From Apus apus (taxonomy: Eukaryota; Chordata; Aves; Apodiformes; Apodidae): a DNA stretch of 64,000 nt. This document shows, one piece after another, positions 1 to 11,559 of this stretch; the first letter of the stretch is position 1; each line of letters begins with the position of its first letter. Location: positions 53,277,905 through 53,341,904 of the forward strand of contig NC_067312.1 in assembly GCF_020740795.1 (NCBI RefSeq), written 5' to 3'. The translations under genes were made by a program, and so were the position numbers. Below the pieces are notes generated by a model. It did no database searches and was not told the DNA's origin. It saw nothing but the letters and a program-made list of their open reading frames with translations.

Positions 1-2545
1 CTTTCCCACTTTGCCCCTTGCTAATAATTTGTTCTCAGTTGTATCAAATAACACAATGCATGATTTACTGGTCAGCCAATGATTCGTCTAGTACCTTCTT
101 TCCAGCATCCAGAAGCAGATGCTTTGGATAAAATGGAGAACTGCCATAGACTGACACTCCTGTCAGTCTTCATTCTCAAATTCCAGCTACCAGTGGTTTT
201 TGAACTAAAACTAACCCTAACCCTAAAACCTATTCCTCTTTGCTTAGTAGGTCTAACAGCTCCACTAATTCATCTTAGTAATTCTTGAACTCTTTTATAC
301 ATTTGGCCAATATGATGACCAATGACAAGGAGTTCCATAGTTTGTATATTTATTTCTGAAAACCAAGAGATACTCCAAGAGAGATGCTGTTTTCGTAGCC
401 ATAACATCATGATCTCCAATAGATAGGGCTTAGTGAGGGTTTCTAGGTAATACTTTTGCACAAAAGGCATAGGTTATTTTACCTTTGCTTGTGAGTTAGG
501 CAGGACTTATACTTCTCTTCCAACTTTCATTCTCCACCCATTTCTGTAGATCTAAACACAGCAGTTGCCAGGTACAAGACTCAGGATTATTTGAAAATAA
601 TTATTTTAACATTCCATTTTTGTAAGCCAATCTCAGAGTAAAATTATTTCAAAAGAGCTTTTAATTTGTACTGCACCTGTAAACTTCCAGGAGGCATGAA
701 ATTGATTAAATGTATCAGTTGACCATAAAAAGCATTGCTGGGAATGCTTCTGTGCTCCAAGAAAACTGTTTTGTTTTGGTTTTTGCATTATGAAGAAAAA
801 GTGTGAGCTATCTGCCTTCAGGCTGTTGAAGCTCATGTGTTACACAACCACTGAGGATGAAAGAACACAACCTTGTGCAAAACAGCCTGAAACAAAATCC
901 TGCATAATTTCCCTGTAGGAAACTAGTGACACGTAATAGAAATATGTTAAGTAGATTAGGCATGGAATGGAAAGGGCAAGTGCTGTGACATAAAACTAGT
1001 CAGGAGAAGACAGATCAAGCCAGAGAATAAACAGCCAGCCCTTAACATGTCAAAGCATATGTTGCATTCAGATACGATTTGCATCATAAAGAAATTAGTT
1101 AGGTCATAATAGTTAAGGCTGAACTAAGTCTGAATCATTGCTTTAAAGTGCAAATGAAACATTATGTGAGGGCCAAAAAAGGATTCTCCCTTCAATCATA
1201 TTGCTATTGGTTTAGCTAGAAAATGAGCTTCAAGCCAGTTTACAAATAAATCTAGGATGTGATTTATGAAACCTAAGCTTAAAAATGGGCATTTTCATCT
1301 TCTGCCATGTTTTTGTCCACACAGTGCAGTGGCATATGCACTTCATGCAATAACTTGTTCTCTTCCTATATACTTAATCTCACTGAAGTCTTGTTCACAG
1401 GCTATTGCTGAAGAATTCCTCCCATTTCTATACATTCCTAACTGAAAGATTCATTTATTGCAGGAACAGATGCAAAATGTCCTGGCAGCTTCTTTAATAA
1501 CCATGCATTTACAATGCTTGGCACCTCTCATTCATAAGGCCAAAAAAAAAGGGCCACAAACAGGGAGTGCAATTAACCTTCTGACTGTGCCTCTTTCTGT
1601 AATGCCACTCAGCCTGTCTGCAGTGAGGACATGGCTGAGTTTTCCTCTAGGAGCAAAGAAGTCCATAGCACCTCAGAGGGGTGTGTCTGCAGCACAGACC
1701 CAAGCTGTACGCAGAGGGCCACAGAGCCATCGGCAACAGCATGCTGTTCTTTGAACAATTTTCTAAAACCAAAAAAATTTATGGACACCTCTGCTGGTGA
1801 AGAAGTATTATTTCCAAAGTGGTCATGCCTCCCAGACATTTCAAGACATTCATCAGGGGCTGTGTGTGTTCATAGAGGAGGACAAAAGTGGGTTACACAG
1901 GTGAAGGGTAAAGAAAAACAGATAATCAAGGAATAGGGGTTACTGGGATCAGAGAGCAGCTCTAAACCCTTCACTACTGGCTCGATGCACAGCACCTGTA
2001 GCGACAGAAATTGCCATTCCCTGAAAGTGTTAAGACTATGCAAATTTGTTGTAAGATATCATAGGAGGAATGATCCAAAATGATCCCCAAACAGAAAAGC
2101 TTCACTGAATATGAGGGCAGCAGAACAAGTCCTTGATTAGAGCTGTTTGGTACTAAGACAAAATACAAGCTACCCTTGAAAAGCATATATAAGGAAAAGC
2201 TAATATAAAAGCAGTCCCTTTAAAACAAGACTTAGAAGTAGAAAAAATTATTCATATTCATTTTATTAAAATGATAACTACAGTGAAGGAATAAGGCAAC
2301 TTTTTAGTAATAGAAGGGCCTATATGTGCTAAGACACTCATCTTCACAATTGCAAATCAGTTGTTTGTGTGGAAATAGTAGTTTGGAAGAACAATGTAGT
2401 TTTGTCATAACTCCTCTGATTGTGATGAGTTGAAAGCTCCCATTTTCGTATCTCCCTTCTGCCACTGAAAAAACAACTTTGTCTTCATATTGCTAGAATG
2501 CTCCAGCAAACTCTGGAATTTGCTAGCGTTACATGACCGTGTCCA
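1..2545. other. AT-rich stretch without a recognised gene
   Basis: No open frame here resembles a known protein, and I see no convincing exon set on either strand. Open stretches are short and of ordinary composition. A short telomere-like run of CCCTAA units lies near 214-228. An open frame at 1631-1936 begins with ATG but has no recognisable domain. Confidence 0.5.
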
Positions 2546-2547
2546 TA

Positions 2548-2640
2548 TCATAGAATCATACAATCATGAAGGCTGGGAGAGACCTCTAAGATGATCAAGT
2601 CCAACCATCAGAGATCACCATTCAAATTAGGTACCACTGT
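2548..2640 (-). repeat. CR1 LINE 3' end (short fragment)
   Basis: On the minus strand this reads as the conserved CR1 tail: a stretch of the type 'ttggacttgatcatctt' followed by 'tctcccagcc' and ending in repeats of the form 'atgattctatga'. Only the 3' UTR remains and no reverse transcriptase coding sequence is left. Older CR1 copies in birds are usually truncated like this. Confidence 0.7.
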
Positions 2641-3463
2641 TCAAATTAGCCAATTAGCACTGGCCAGGTACGAGAGGCAGGCTTTAACCTGTTGTCCATT
2701 TTGCTGCCAGTTGTCATAAGCCTTATGTTCTTCTCTTGCTGTGGACTGATCTGGTAGAATAGGGGGCCTGTTCCAGTCCGTCCTTGGCTAAATCAGCAAA
2801 AATGCATCATTCTTGTTTTGCCGGCTTGAAAGGCATTTTGTTTAGTCTTATGTGGGGGCAGAGAAGATGGACCGTTCCCCACAGGCTGTTTTCATGAAAA
2901 GGAAGTGTTTCCAATTATCGTGGCTGCAGGGGAAAAAGCTGAATTAAAGAATGAGGAAGAAAGCAGAGAGAGCAGGTGAAGAAAGCAGAGAGAGCAGGTG
3001 AAGAAAGCTCCACATTTTCCACTTGCTGATCCCGCAGCACACACACACAAAAAAACAACAGAGCAAAACCAGGGAGTTGGGTGACCATTTTTCTTGAATT
3101 CAGTTTCGATTTTGTGTTCCCTAATTTCAAATGCAGGGGCAATACTGTTCCGAAGAAATCTGACACCGAGCTGGTGCTGAGCATGGACATGAGGCTGATT
3201 CAGGGCTGCAAATGGAGCAAGAGGCAACTTCTGCTCCTCCAGGAAGAACTGTGGTCGCCAAGTTGCAGTAAGACCCTCAGAGCCCCGTGGCCTTTCCCCC
3301 AGCCCCCCCCAGGGACACCCTGGCAGCAGCCCCGGCCCCAGCACCTTGGTCCTGGATGCACCAATGTCCATCCCCACGGGCAGGCGGGGGACAGGGTTTT
3401 CTGCACGGGGGGAGCCTGAGGAGGCCACCTCCAGCTCACTGCCTTCCTCTCCTCTCTGCAAAG

Positions 3464-5149
3464 GTGGCACCACGCTGCACCCACAGATCTGCCTGGCCTT
3501 GGAACACCTGTGGGTGCTGAGCAGCAGGAAGGAGCCAGCACAGGAGCAAGAAGAAGACGAGGGAGGTCGTGAGAAGGACATGATCTCCCTTATCTTTGCC
3601 TGGCCCACCAGCTCCTGCACTGCTGATCTGAAGTGAGTCCTGCTGCCACGTCCCATGGCCGGCAGGAGAGGTTCCCAGCCATGCCCCTGCCACCCTGTGC
3701 ATGGCCTGTGCCTGAGGCTGGGGGGCAGCAGGGCCTGATGCTGGTTCTCCTCTCTTCCTGCAGCTCCCGGGTGCTGGGCACCCTGCAGGGTAAGACGTGG
3801 GGAGGTTGCAGGCGCAGCCGGACGGGGAAGCACAGCTCCCAGCAGGGGAGAGGTGCCCCTCTGGCTGCGGCAGCTCTTGGGCAGAGGTGCCTGGCAAAAG
3901 AGAAGGGGCAGCTGGGGGCTCAGCCAACTCTCTGGATGTCCATGCCTGGTGCACAGGAGAGCAGAAGGAGCCAAGGGAGCCCACGGCACCTGCCTGCCCC
4001 TGCTCAGAGGCTTGGAGAAGGAGCTCAGCTGCTGCCATGTCGTGAGTGTCTCTCTGGTCTGGGCTCTGTCCCCCGAGCACTGCTCCTGCAGCCCAGCAGC
4101 AGAGGTATCTATCACTGCTCACCTTCTTCCCCTCCTTCTCTCTTGCCCAGTGGAGGACTTTCAGCACCAGGCACCTGGAGAAGCTGTTGGAGAGAGCCAG
4201 GCAGAGGTGAGCATGGTTGCATTTCACCTTGGCCTGTTCTGAATACCAGGAATGAGAGGCCAGAGGGATCAGCTTGTGCAGGAGCGAGGGAGGTTCCTGC
4301 AGTGCCGTTCCTGGAGCAGAGAGGACTGGGGAGCCACCAGGAGCACCAGCATATCCAGGCTGGTGGTGCTGGTAGGAAACAAGCTGTGTGGGGCAGGGAG
4401 CCTGGGAGGACAGAGGGTCCCAGCTGTGCCACGCTCAGGCTGCTGGTGCTGGTTGCCCTTGCTGCTGCAGGGCTGCTCTCTAAGCACAGCCTGGTTCTTG
4501 CAGGCTGATCCCAAGGAAGGGCCTGAGACATCCCCATCCAGCAGCACAGAGGGATTCTCTGTGCACCAGGTGAGTTTTGGAAAGAAAAGCCACCTCCTGC
4601 AAGTCGCTGAGCTGCACTGACTTCTCCCCTGAGTGTTGCCATGCAGGTTGAGAAGCCCAAGGGACAAAGAGGAGCAAGGACATGCCCTGGGCAGCAGGCG
4701 TCCCACTGTCACATCGGCTCTCAGGAGGCTCCGAGCCGGAGCCACAGCTCCAGCCACGGGCTCCCTGCCTGTCTTTCTGCACTGCTCAACACCAAGCTAC
4801 AGGTAGGGCCAGACAGGGCAGGCTCCAGCAGCGTTTGCCTGGTGGTCTCCACTGGTGGGCTCTGAACGGTTTTGCCTTTGCAGCAGGAGAGAGCAGCATC
4901 AGCAGCATCAGGCTGCAGGGCAGGTGGGCTCCAGCTGCAGCAGGGCACCCTTTGGGCAGCCCTGGCAGCGCTCTGCGGGGAGGACAGCGTGCTGCCCCAG
5001 CCCATCCTGCTCTTGGCCACCATCTGAAAGGTGAGCACTTGTGACCTGCCGCTGGAGGGGCTCCTGGCGGGGCTGGAGTGTGCCAAGGCTGAGCTGGAGC
5101 ACTTGGCCTTGCAGGACTTCCTCTGAAGCATCCCCTGCAGGCTCCTGGT
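3464..5149 (+). other. Candidate multi-exon gene or gene remnant, unrecognised
   Basis: Eight segments bounded by AG and GT can be joined in one phase-consistent frame: 3464-3632, 3764-3789, 3965-4041, 4151-4206, 4504-4569, 4647-4802, 4884-5030 and 5115-5149, the last ending in TGA. Several donors are strong (GTGAGT after 3632, 4041 and 4569; GTAAG after 3789). The implied product is rich in Glu, Arg, Ser and Pro with short helical stretches; one segment includes STRHLEKLLERARQ. I see no known domain and no start codon. An alternative frame near 5060-5125 (LEGLLAGLECAKAELEHLAL) also looks protein-like, so the 3' end is uncertain. GC-rich DNA stays open easily, so this could be chance or a pseudogene. 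Confidence 0.33.
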
Positions 5150-5244
5150 GAACAGCTTTGACGAGGAAGCGATGGCAGCGACTCCCAAGGCGGCCAAGGA
5201 GAAGGCGGAGGAGCCGGGAGCGTCAACGCGGGCGGCAGCGGGTG

Positions 5245-5258
5245 GTTGCCGTGGCAAC
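5245..5258 (+). promoter_or_regulatory. X-box palindrome (RFX-type site) upstream of FOXJ1-like copy 1
   Basis: The sequence GTTGCCGTGGCAAC has perfect six-base inverted arms around two bases, the classic form bound by RFX factors. A CCAAT box follows at 5266-5270, then a GC-rich stretch, about 0.25 kb before the non-coding exon. Known biology: RFX factors act with FOXJ1 in ciliogenesis. That the site drives this gene is inference. Confidence 0.6.
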
Positions 5259-5512
5259 GCGCGGGCCAATGGCAGGGCCGGGCGCTGAGTGCGGGGCGGG
5301 GCCAGGGCCAGGCCGGCACGCGCCGAGCCTCGCGGAGCAGCCGCTCCCCGCGCGGCCGCAGGTCCCGCACGCGGCAGCAGGGGCTGCGGGGCGCGGAGCC
5401 GCCTCCGCCCGGGGACCGCACCGACCCCCCGGCCTCCCCGCCACGGGCTCCTGGGGCTTGCGCCGTGGGGCCGCCGTTCACCTTCTCTCTTTCTCTGCTC
5501 TTGTTTCCCCAG

Positions 5513-5576
5513 GAGCTTCTTGGTGCCCGCGGAGCCTGCGGACTTGGTGGCAGTTGCGGGACGTCGCCGCGACGAG
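5513..5576 (+). other. Probable 5' non-coding exon of FOXJ1-like copy 1
   Basis: A pyrimidine-rich stretch ending in CCCCAG precedes base 5513, and a GTGAGG donor follows base 5576. The next acceptor, TTCCTGCAG, ends at 6118, so the first coding exon is 6119-6647 with 58 bases of leader before the ATG. A non-coding first exon followed by two coding exons matches the known mammalian FOXJ1 layout. The true transcription start and any earlier exon cannot be fixed from sequence. Confidence 0.5.
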
Positions 5577-6176
5577 GTGAGGGGCGGGGGCGGGGGCGGG
5601 CGGCAGCAGCCGGGAGGACGGTGGGACAGGCGCCCAGCCGGGCTGCTCGGGCCCTGCAGGGCCGGTAGGTTTGCGCAGGGCAGGGGTTGTGCTGGGATGC
5701 GTTTCGCCGCCCCCGCAGCCGGCGTGTCAGGGATCTCCCTCCTGGCGGGGGCGGGAGGTTGCGGGGGCCGAGGGCTGACACCGGGGGTCGGGCCCCCGAG
5801 CGACCCGTGGCTGCCCCAGCCTTCTCTGCTGCGAGAGAAAAGCCTGTTTGCAGGGAGCGGGGCTGCCGGTCCCGCCCCGCCGCGGCGGTTGGAGCCCCGC
5901 ATCGTTCTCGCGGCGCCCGGGCCGGCTCAGCCTGCGCGGCGCTCCTCGGCACGGCCGGGTCCGGCCGCGCTCTCCTGGCCCCGAACCCGCCGGTTCCGGC
6001 TGTTCAGCCCAAAGCTGCACCCGGAGCACCCGGGAACGGCAGCACCGCAGCCCTGCGGGGGTGCGGGAGAGCGGCGGTGCCCTGCGGAGCCCCAACCCTC
6101 TCCCTGGCGTTCCTGCAGGACCCGCCCGGTCACCTCCTGCCCTTCCCGCGCAGCCCGTGCCGGCAGGAGCCCAGGC

Positions 6177-7996
6177 ATGGCTGAGGGGCGGCCCGACGGC
6201 AGCGGGAAGGGCAGGAAGAGGCGCTCGGCCGGCACGGACAGCCCGCCCAGCCTCGCGTGGCTGCGGGAATTCTCCGTCAAGGACACCGGCATGGCCAGGC
6301 CCCCGTGGATCCCAGACCCCCTCGACCGCCCCGGGAGCCCCAGCTTTGCTGCCCCCTGCTCCCCCCCGGCTGCTGACCCGGCGTGCACGGCCGTGCCCCG
6401 CACTCCCGCCCACCCCGGCTCCTCTTCCCCCGGGAGGCCGGCGCAGCGCACCATGGCCGCGTGCCCTCAGCTGCCAGAGGACGCGGGCTGCGAGAGCGAC
6501 GCGCAGGTCAAGCCGCCGTACTCCTACGCCAGCCTCATCTGTATGGCGATGGAAGCCAGTGGGGAGCCCCAGATCCCCCTCTCGGCCATCTACCGGTGGA
6601 TCACGGACAACTTCTGTTATTTCCGGCACGCCAACCCCACCTGGCAGGTAGGACATTCTCCCTGTCTTTCTTTCTTCCTTTCTTGCTTGCTTTCTTGCTT
6701 CCTTCCATTCTGCCTTTCTTTCCTCCTTCCTTTCTTTCCTTTCTTTTCCTTCTTGACTCCCTGCCTTCTTTCTTGCCTTCTTGCCTTCTTTTTTGATTTC
6801 TTTCTAAATTTTCTGTCTTTCTCGTGTGTCTTTCCTTTCTTCCGCCTGGATGCAGGGAGGGATGGTGCCTGTTTTTAGCCAAGTGTTTTCCCCTCAACAC
6901 AAGCAATGGGCAGAGGCACGACTGCATCCAGGCAGACTGGGAATATCTCCGGAGAACGGGACGCCACAGCCTCCCTGGGCAGCCTGTTCCAGTGCTTTGG
7001 CACCCTTCTGGTCGCTTCCTGTGTCCCAGCTCGTGTCCATTGCTCCTTGGCCCGTCACTGGCAACTGCTGACAGGAGCCTGGCTCCAGGCTTGACGCTGC
7101 CGTGTCTGCTTTCTTTTTCCCAAAGGTCCTTGCTGGAAAGGGGCCTCTCCCCCAGCATCCACATGCAGGGTGGTGCTGTGGCAGCAGACAAGCACTCCAC
7201 CCTGGTTTTGTTTCTCTTTGGTGCCTAGAACTCCATCCGGCACAACCTCTCCTCCAACAAGTGCTTCATCAGGGTGCCCCGGGAGAAGGATGAGCCCAGG
7301 AAAGGAGGCTTTTGGAAGATGGATCCCCTGCGTGCCGAGCGGCTCCAGAAGGGTGCCTGCAGAAAGCGGAGGAGGTCCCCAGCGCAGACCCACCCGGCCT
7401 TCACAGAAGCAGCCCAGCAAGAACCAGGGTGTGACGCCAGCCCAGCCACTCCAGTGTGCACCCCCACGAACGTCCTCAGGGTCAGCAGAGAGTCGCAGCA
7501 GCTGCTGCAGGAGTTTGAAGAAGTCATGGGCAGCCAGACCTGTGATCCAGCTGGGGGCCAAGCAGGGCAGAAGCACCAGCAGCCCTTGCCCACCCGACCG
7601 GCCAAGGTGGCTCGGCTTTCCAGCTCTGACTTGCTGAGCCAGGAAGAGCAAGAGGAGCTGGGATCCTTGAAAGGTGACTGGGACTGGGAGGCCATCTTCA
7701 ACACCAGCCTGAACGCAGACTTGTCCACTTTTGGGGATCTGGACCTTCTGCCTCCAACCGGCCCCATCATGCAAGACCTAGACTTGATGGTCTGTGGGCA
7801 GCACACCGAGGGTCCCCAGGGGCAGGAGCAGGTCCTCACTGAATCCCAGCAGAACAGCCCGGGCTGGGATGAAACCTTCATGGCTGCTGCTCTCCTGCAG
7901 AGTCCCTGGGACGAAGGGACAAGCGATTGCCTCACCAACACTGTCAGCATGGAGGAGGTGTTTGAATGCGATGACGCCCCTTCGCCAGAGGAATGA
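6177..7996 (+). CDS. FOXJ1-like: FOXJ1-like forkhead transcription factor, copy 1 (intact)
   Basis: Two coding exons, 6177-6647 and 7229-7996, joined at a phase-0 GT/AG intron, give 412 codons plus stop; human FOXJ1 is about 420. The forkhead DNA-binding domain spans residues 111 to about 200 ([10 protein letters not shown] to the Lys/Arg-rich wing) and is split by the intron before NSIRHNLS, the recognition helix. Outside it, FOXJ1 hallmarks are visible: LAWLREFS near residue 26, LLQEFEEV near 249, WDWEAIF near 309 and WDETF near 370. FOXJ1 is a nuclear activator of motile-cilium genes. The residue after NLS is Ser rather than the usual Leu, and the flanks diverge, so this may be a lineage-specific paralogue rather than the single-copy orthologue. 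The ATG was chosen because the frame from it carries the N-terminal motif. A second in-frame ATG in CACCATGG context lies at 6453. Confidence 0.88.
6648..7228 (+). repeat. Polypyrimidine tract in the FOXJ1-like intron
   Basis: From about 6655 to 6840 the intron is almost pure C/T on the plus strand, an irregular mix of CTTT, CTTC and TTGC units. The rest of the intron is unremarkable. Copy 2 carries the same tract. Such tracts mutate quickly, so their close match supports a recent duplication or conversion. Confidence 0.85.
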
Positions 7997-8129
7997 AAAA
8001 GAAAAGGTCTATCAATGCAGCAGTTCGGCCTCTTGGAATGTTTTTTGCATAATCTGTTCTATATTACCTATTCCAAGAAACCTGTATTTCTACCATTACA
8101 ATTTCTTAGTAGTAGAGGGCTAGAGGAAA

Positions 8130-11100
8130 TGCAGTTTTGGATTGTTTGAGATTTTCACTGTTTAATTGTTTCACTGTTTAATTGTTTAACTGTTCATATT
8201 TACACTGTTTAATTGTTTCACTGTTTTGCTGCTTAATTCTCGAGCTGGTTTACATTTACACTGTTTAATTATATCACTGTTCCTATTTACACTGTTTTAT
8301 TGTTTCACTGTTAGTTCACTGATTGTTTAAATGTTTCACATTTACACTGTTGAATTGTTTGAATTTTCCACTGTTTAATTGTTGAAATGCTTCATATTTA
8401 CACTAAATTTCTTCACTGTTTTGCTGTTTAATTGTTTAAGTATGTTATGTGTTCAATTTTTTTCAATGTTTCACTGTTTAATTGTTCAAATGTTTTATAT
8501 TTACACTGAATTCCTTCAGTCTTTTGCTGATTAATTGTTTAAATGCTTCATAATTACACTAATTGTTTGACTGTTCCGCTGTGTAATTGTTGAACTGTTT
8601 TATGTTTTCAATGCTTATTTCAGTGTTTTGCTGTGTAAGTGGTGAAATGTTTTGTATTTACACTGTTGAATTAAATCACTGTTTAAATGGTTAAATGTTT
8701 CATATTTACACTGTTGAATTGTTTCACTTTTCCACTGTTTAATTGTTGAAATACTTTATATTTACAGTAAATTCCTTCACTGTTTCACCGTTTAATTTCT
8801 TAAGTGTTGTATTTTCAATGTTTATTTATTCACCATTTCACTTATTGTTTAAATGTTTGATATTTACACTCATTGTTTCACTGTTTTGCTGTTTAATTGT
8901 TTAAATGGTTCATATTTACACTGTTGAATCGTTTCACTGTTTTGCTGATTAGTTGTTGAGCTGGTTTACATTTACACTGTTTAATTATATCAAGAGTTGG
9001 TTAAATGTTTCCTATTTGCACTGTTTAGTTGTTCCATATTTTCACTGCTTGTTGAAATGTTTCATATTTACACTGTTGAATTGTTTGACTTTTCCACTCT
9101 TTAATTGTTGAAATACTTTATATTTACACTAAATTCCTTCGGTGTTTCACTGTTTAATTTTTTAAATGTTGTATTTTCAATGTTTATTTTTTCAACTTTT
9201 CACTTACTGTTTAAATGTTTCATATTTACACTCATTGTTTCACTGTTTTGCTGCTTAATTGTTGAGCTGGTTTACATTTACACTGTTTAATTATATCACT
9301 GTTCCTATTTGCACTATTTAATTGTTTCATATTTTCACTGTTGGAATGTTTCACATTTACACTGTTGAATTGTTTGAATTTTCCACTGTTTAATTGTTGA
9401 AATGCTTCATATTTACACTAAATTTCTTCACTGTTTTGCTGTTTAATAGTTTAAATATGTTATGTGTTCAATTTTTTTCAATATTTCACTTCTTAATTGT
9501 TGAAATGTTTTATATTTACACTGAATTTGTTCAGTCTATTGCTGATTGTTTAAATGTTTTATAAATACACTAATTGTTTGACTGTTTTGCTGTTTAATTA
9601 TTTAACTGTTTCGTATTTTCAATGCTTATTTCACCGTTTTGCTGTGTAAGTGGTGAAATGTTTCATATTTACACTGTTGAATTGTTTGAATTTTCTACTG
9701 TTTAATTGTTGAAATACTTTATATTTACACTAAATTCCTTCACTGTTTCACTGTTTAATTTCTTAAGTGTTGTATTTTCAATGTTTGTTTTTTCACCATT
9801 TCACTTATTCTTTAAATGTTTTATATTTACACTCATTGTTTCACTGTTTTGCTGTTTAATGGTTTAAATGCTTTATATTTTGTTAAGGATCCAGTACTTG
9901 GCCTTGCAGGAGAGAAGCAGAGGAAACGGGTGCTCCCAGAACTGATCTGGCATTTCTATTTTTTGTACCCAAAATCCTTGATTTGGGTTACTGTGGTGGG
10001 TTTTTACTGTTTAATTGTTTAAATGTTTTATATTTACACTGAATTCCTTCAGTCTTTTGCTGATTATTTAAATGCTTTATAATTACACTAATTGACTGTT
10101 CTGCTGTTTAATTGTTGAACTGTTTCATATTTTCAATGCTTATTTCACCGTTTCGCTGTGTAAGTGGTGAAATGTTTTGTATTTACACTGTTTAATTAAA
10201 TCACTGTTTAAATGGGTAAATGTTTCATATTTACACTGTTGAATTGTTTGAATTTTCCATTGTTTAATTGTTGAAATACTTTATATTTACACTAAATTCC
10301 TTCACTGTTTCACTGTTTAATTTCTTAAGTATTGTATTTTCAATGTTTATTTTTTCACCATTTCACTTATTGTTTAAATGTTTGATATTTACACTCATTG
10401 TTTCACTGTTTTGCTGTTTAATTGTTTAAATGTTTCATATTTACACTGTTGAATTGTTTCACTGTTTTGCTGCTTAATTGTTGAGCTGGTTTACATTTAT
10501 ACTGTTTAATTATATCACTGTTGGTTAAATCTTTATTATTTGCACTGTTTAGTTGTTTCATATTTTCACTGATTGTTGAAATGTTTCATATTTACACTGT
10601 TGAATTGTTTGAATTTTCCACTGTTTAATTGTTGAAATGCTTCATATTTACACTAAATTTCTTCAGTTTTGCTGTTTAATTGTTTAAATATATGTTCAAT
10701 TTTTTTTCAATGTTTCACTGTTTAATTGTTGAAATGTCTTATATTTACACTGAATTCCTTCAGTCTTTTGCTGATTCATTGTTTAAATGCTTTATAATTA
10801 CATTAATTTTTTGACTGTTCCGCTGTTTAATTATTGAACTGTTTTATATTTTCCATGCTTATTTCACCATTTCACCTTGGAGTAGTTAAATGTTTTATAT
10901 TTACACTAATTGTTTGACTTTTCCACTGTTCAGTTGTTGAAGTGTTTCATATTCACAGTTTAATTAAATCACTGTTTAAATGGTTAAATGTTTTATATTT
11001 ACATTGTTGAATTGTTTGACTGTTTTGTTGTTCAATTGTTGAAATGTTTTATATTCATACTGTTTAATTAAATCACTGTTTAATTGTTTAAATGCTTTAT

Positions 11101-11130
11101 GTTTACACTAATTATTTGACTGTTTTGCTC
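8130..11130 (+). repeat. AT-rich minisatellite array, copy A
   Basis: Degenerate tandem units with variants of TTTCATATTTACACTG, TTTAATTGTTTCACTG and TTTTGCTG repeat through the whole stretch. The anchor ATTTACACT recurs mostly 55-56 bases apart, with some other spacings. A higher-order period of about 1,015 bases is visible between 8335 and 9350. The array starts about 130 bases after the FOXJ1-like stop codon. It is interrupted once, at 9877-10003, by a piece of its own downstream flank. Small open frames inside it, rich in Phe and Ile, are by-products of the repeat. Confidence 0.92.
9877..10003 (+). repeat. Dispersed junction module, embedded copy
   Basis: This non-satellite segment, beginning TTTTGTTAAGGATCCAG, sits inside the array. 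It matches the sequence just after the array near 11199-11310, and also 40334-40455 and 43440-43530. It differs from those by scattered substitutions, so it is an older copy. Confidence 0.85.
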
Positions 11131-11131
11131 T

Positions 11132-11470
11132 TTTCACTGTGTCCATTGTTCTGCAAACCAAGATGAGGGGGCCAGGATTCCTGAAGCAGCAGCAATAGGT
11201 TTTGTTAAGGATCCAGCACTTGGCCTTGCAGGAGAGAAGCAGAGGAAACTGGGGTGCTCCCAGAACTGACCTGGCATTTGTATTTTTTGTACCCAAAATC
11301 CTTGTTTTGGATTTAGGGGGTGGGTGGCCCACAGGGGTGGCTCCTCTTGGAAGCTGCTGGAAGCTCCCCCAGCTCCAGTTTCAGCCTGTCCTCTGGCCAA
11401 GGCCCAGGCAAGCAGGGAAGCTGGATGTGCCTCTGGGAGTGACGTGTTCAAGACCTGCAGGGAGGTGGTG
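11132..11470 (+). repeat. Junction module next to array A
   Basis: A unique-looking segment directly after the array contains GTCCATTGTTCTGC and the GTTAAGGATCCAG motif. The same module is found after array B (40265-40615), before CR1 copy B (from 43437) and inside array A (9877). No coding function is recognised. Confidence 0.8.
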
Positions 11471-11559
11471 ATGTGGCTGCAGCAGAATCTTCATAATGTG
11501 CCCCACCAGAACTGCCTTTAGATAAATGAAGTATCCTGAAGAAATTCCATGGAAACTGG

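Noticed and set aside
214-228. Telomere-like CCCTAA units as evidence of a chromosome end or fusion
   Set aside because: Only about two units are present, which is expected by chance. A similar short run near 49801-49820 lies in env coding sequence.
6655-6840. Ser/Phe/Leu-rich peptide in the FOXJ1-like intron
   Set aside because: It is a readthrough of the polypyrimidine tract, and splice sites at 6647 and 7229 are clear.
5289-6878. Very long plus-strand open frame covering the FOXJ1-like promoter, exon and intron start
   Set aside because: The real gene starts at 6177 and is spliced at 6647. The upstream and intronic extensions are GC-rich or pyrimidine-tract DNA that happens to lack stops.
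9105-9290. Phe/Ile-rich small proteins in the minisatellite arrays (also 37659-37844 and 39691-39876)
   Set aside because: They are translations of the tandem repeat and recur with each unit, and no promoter or initiation context supports them.
8130-11130. CRISPR-like array
   Set aside because: Units are degenerate and directly adjacent without unique spacers, and the DNA is clearly vertebrate.
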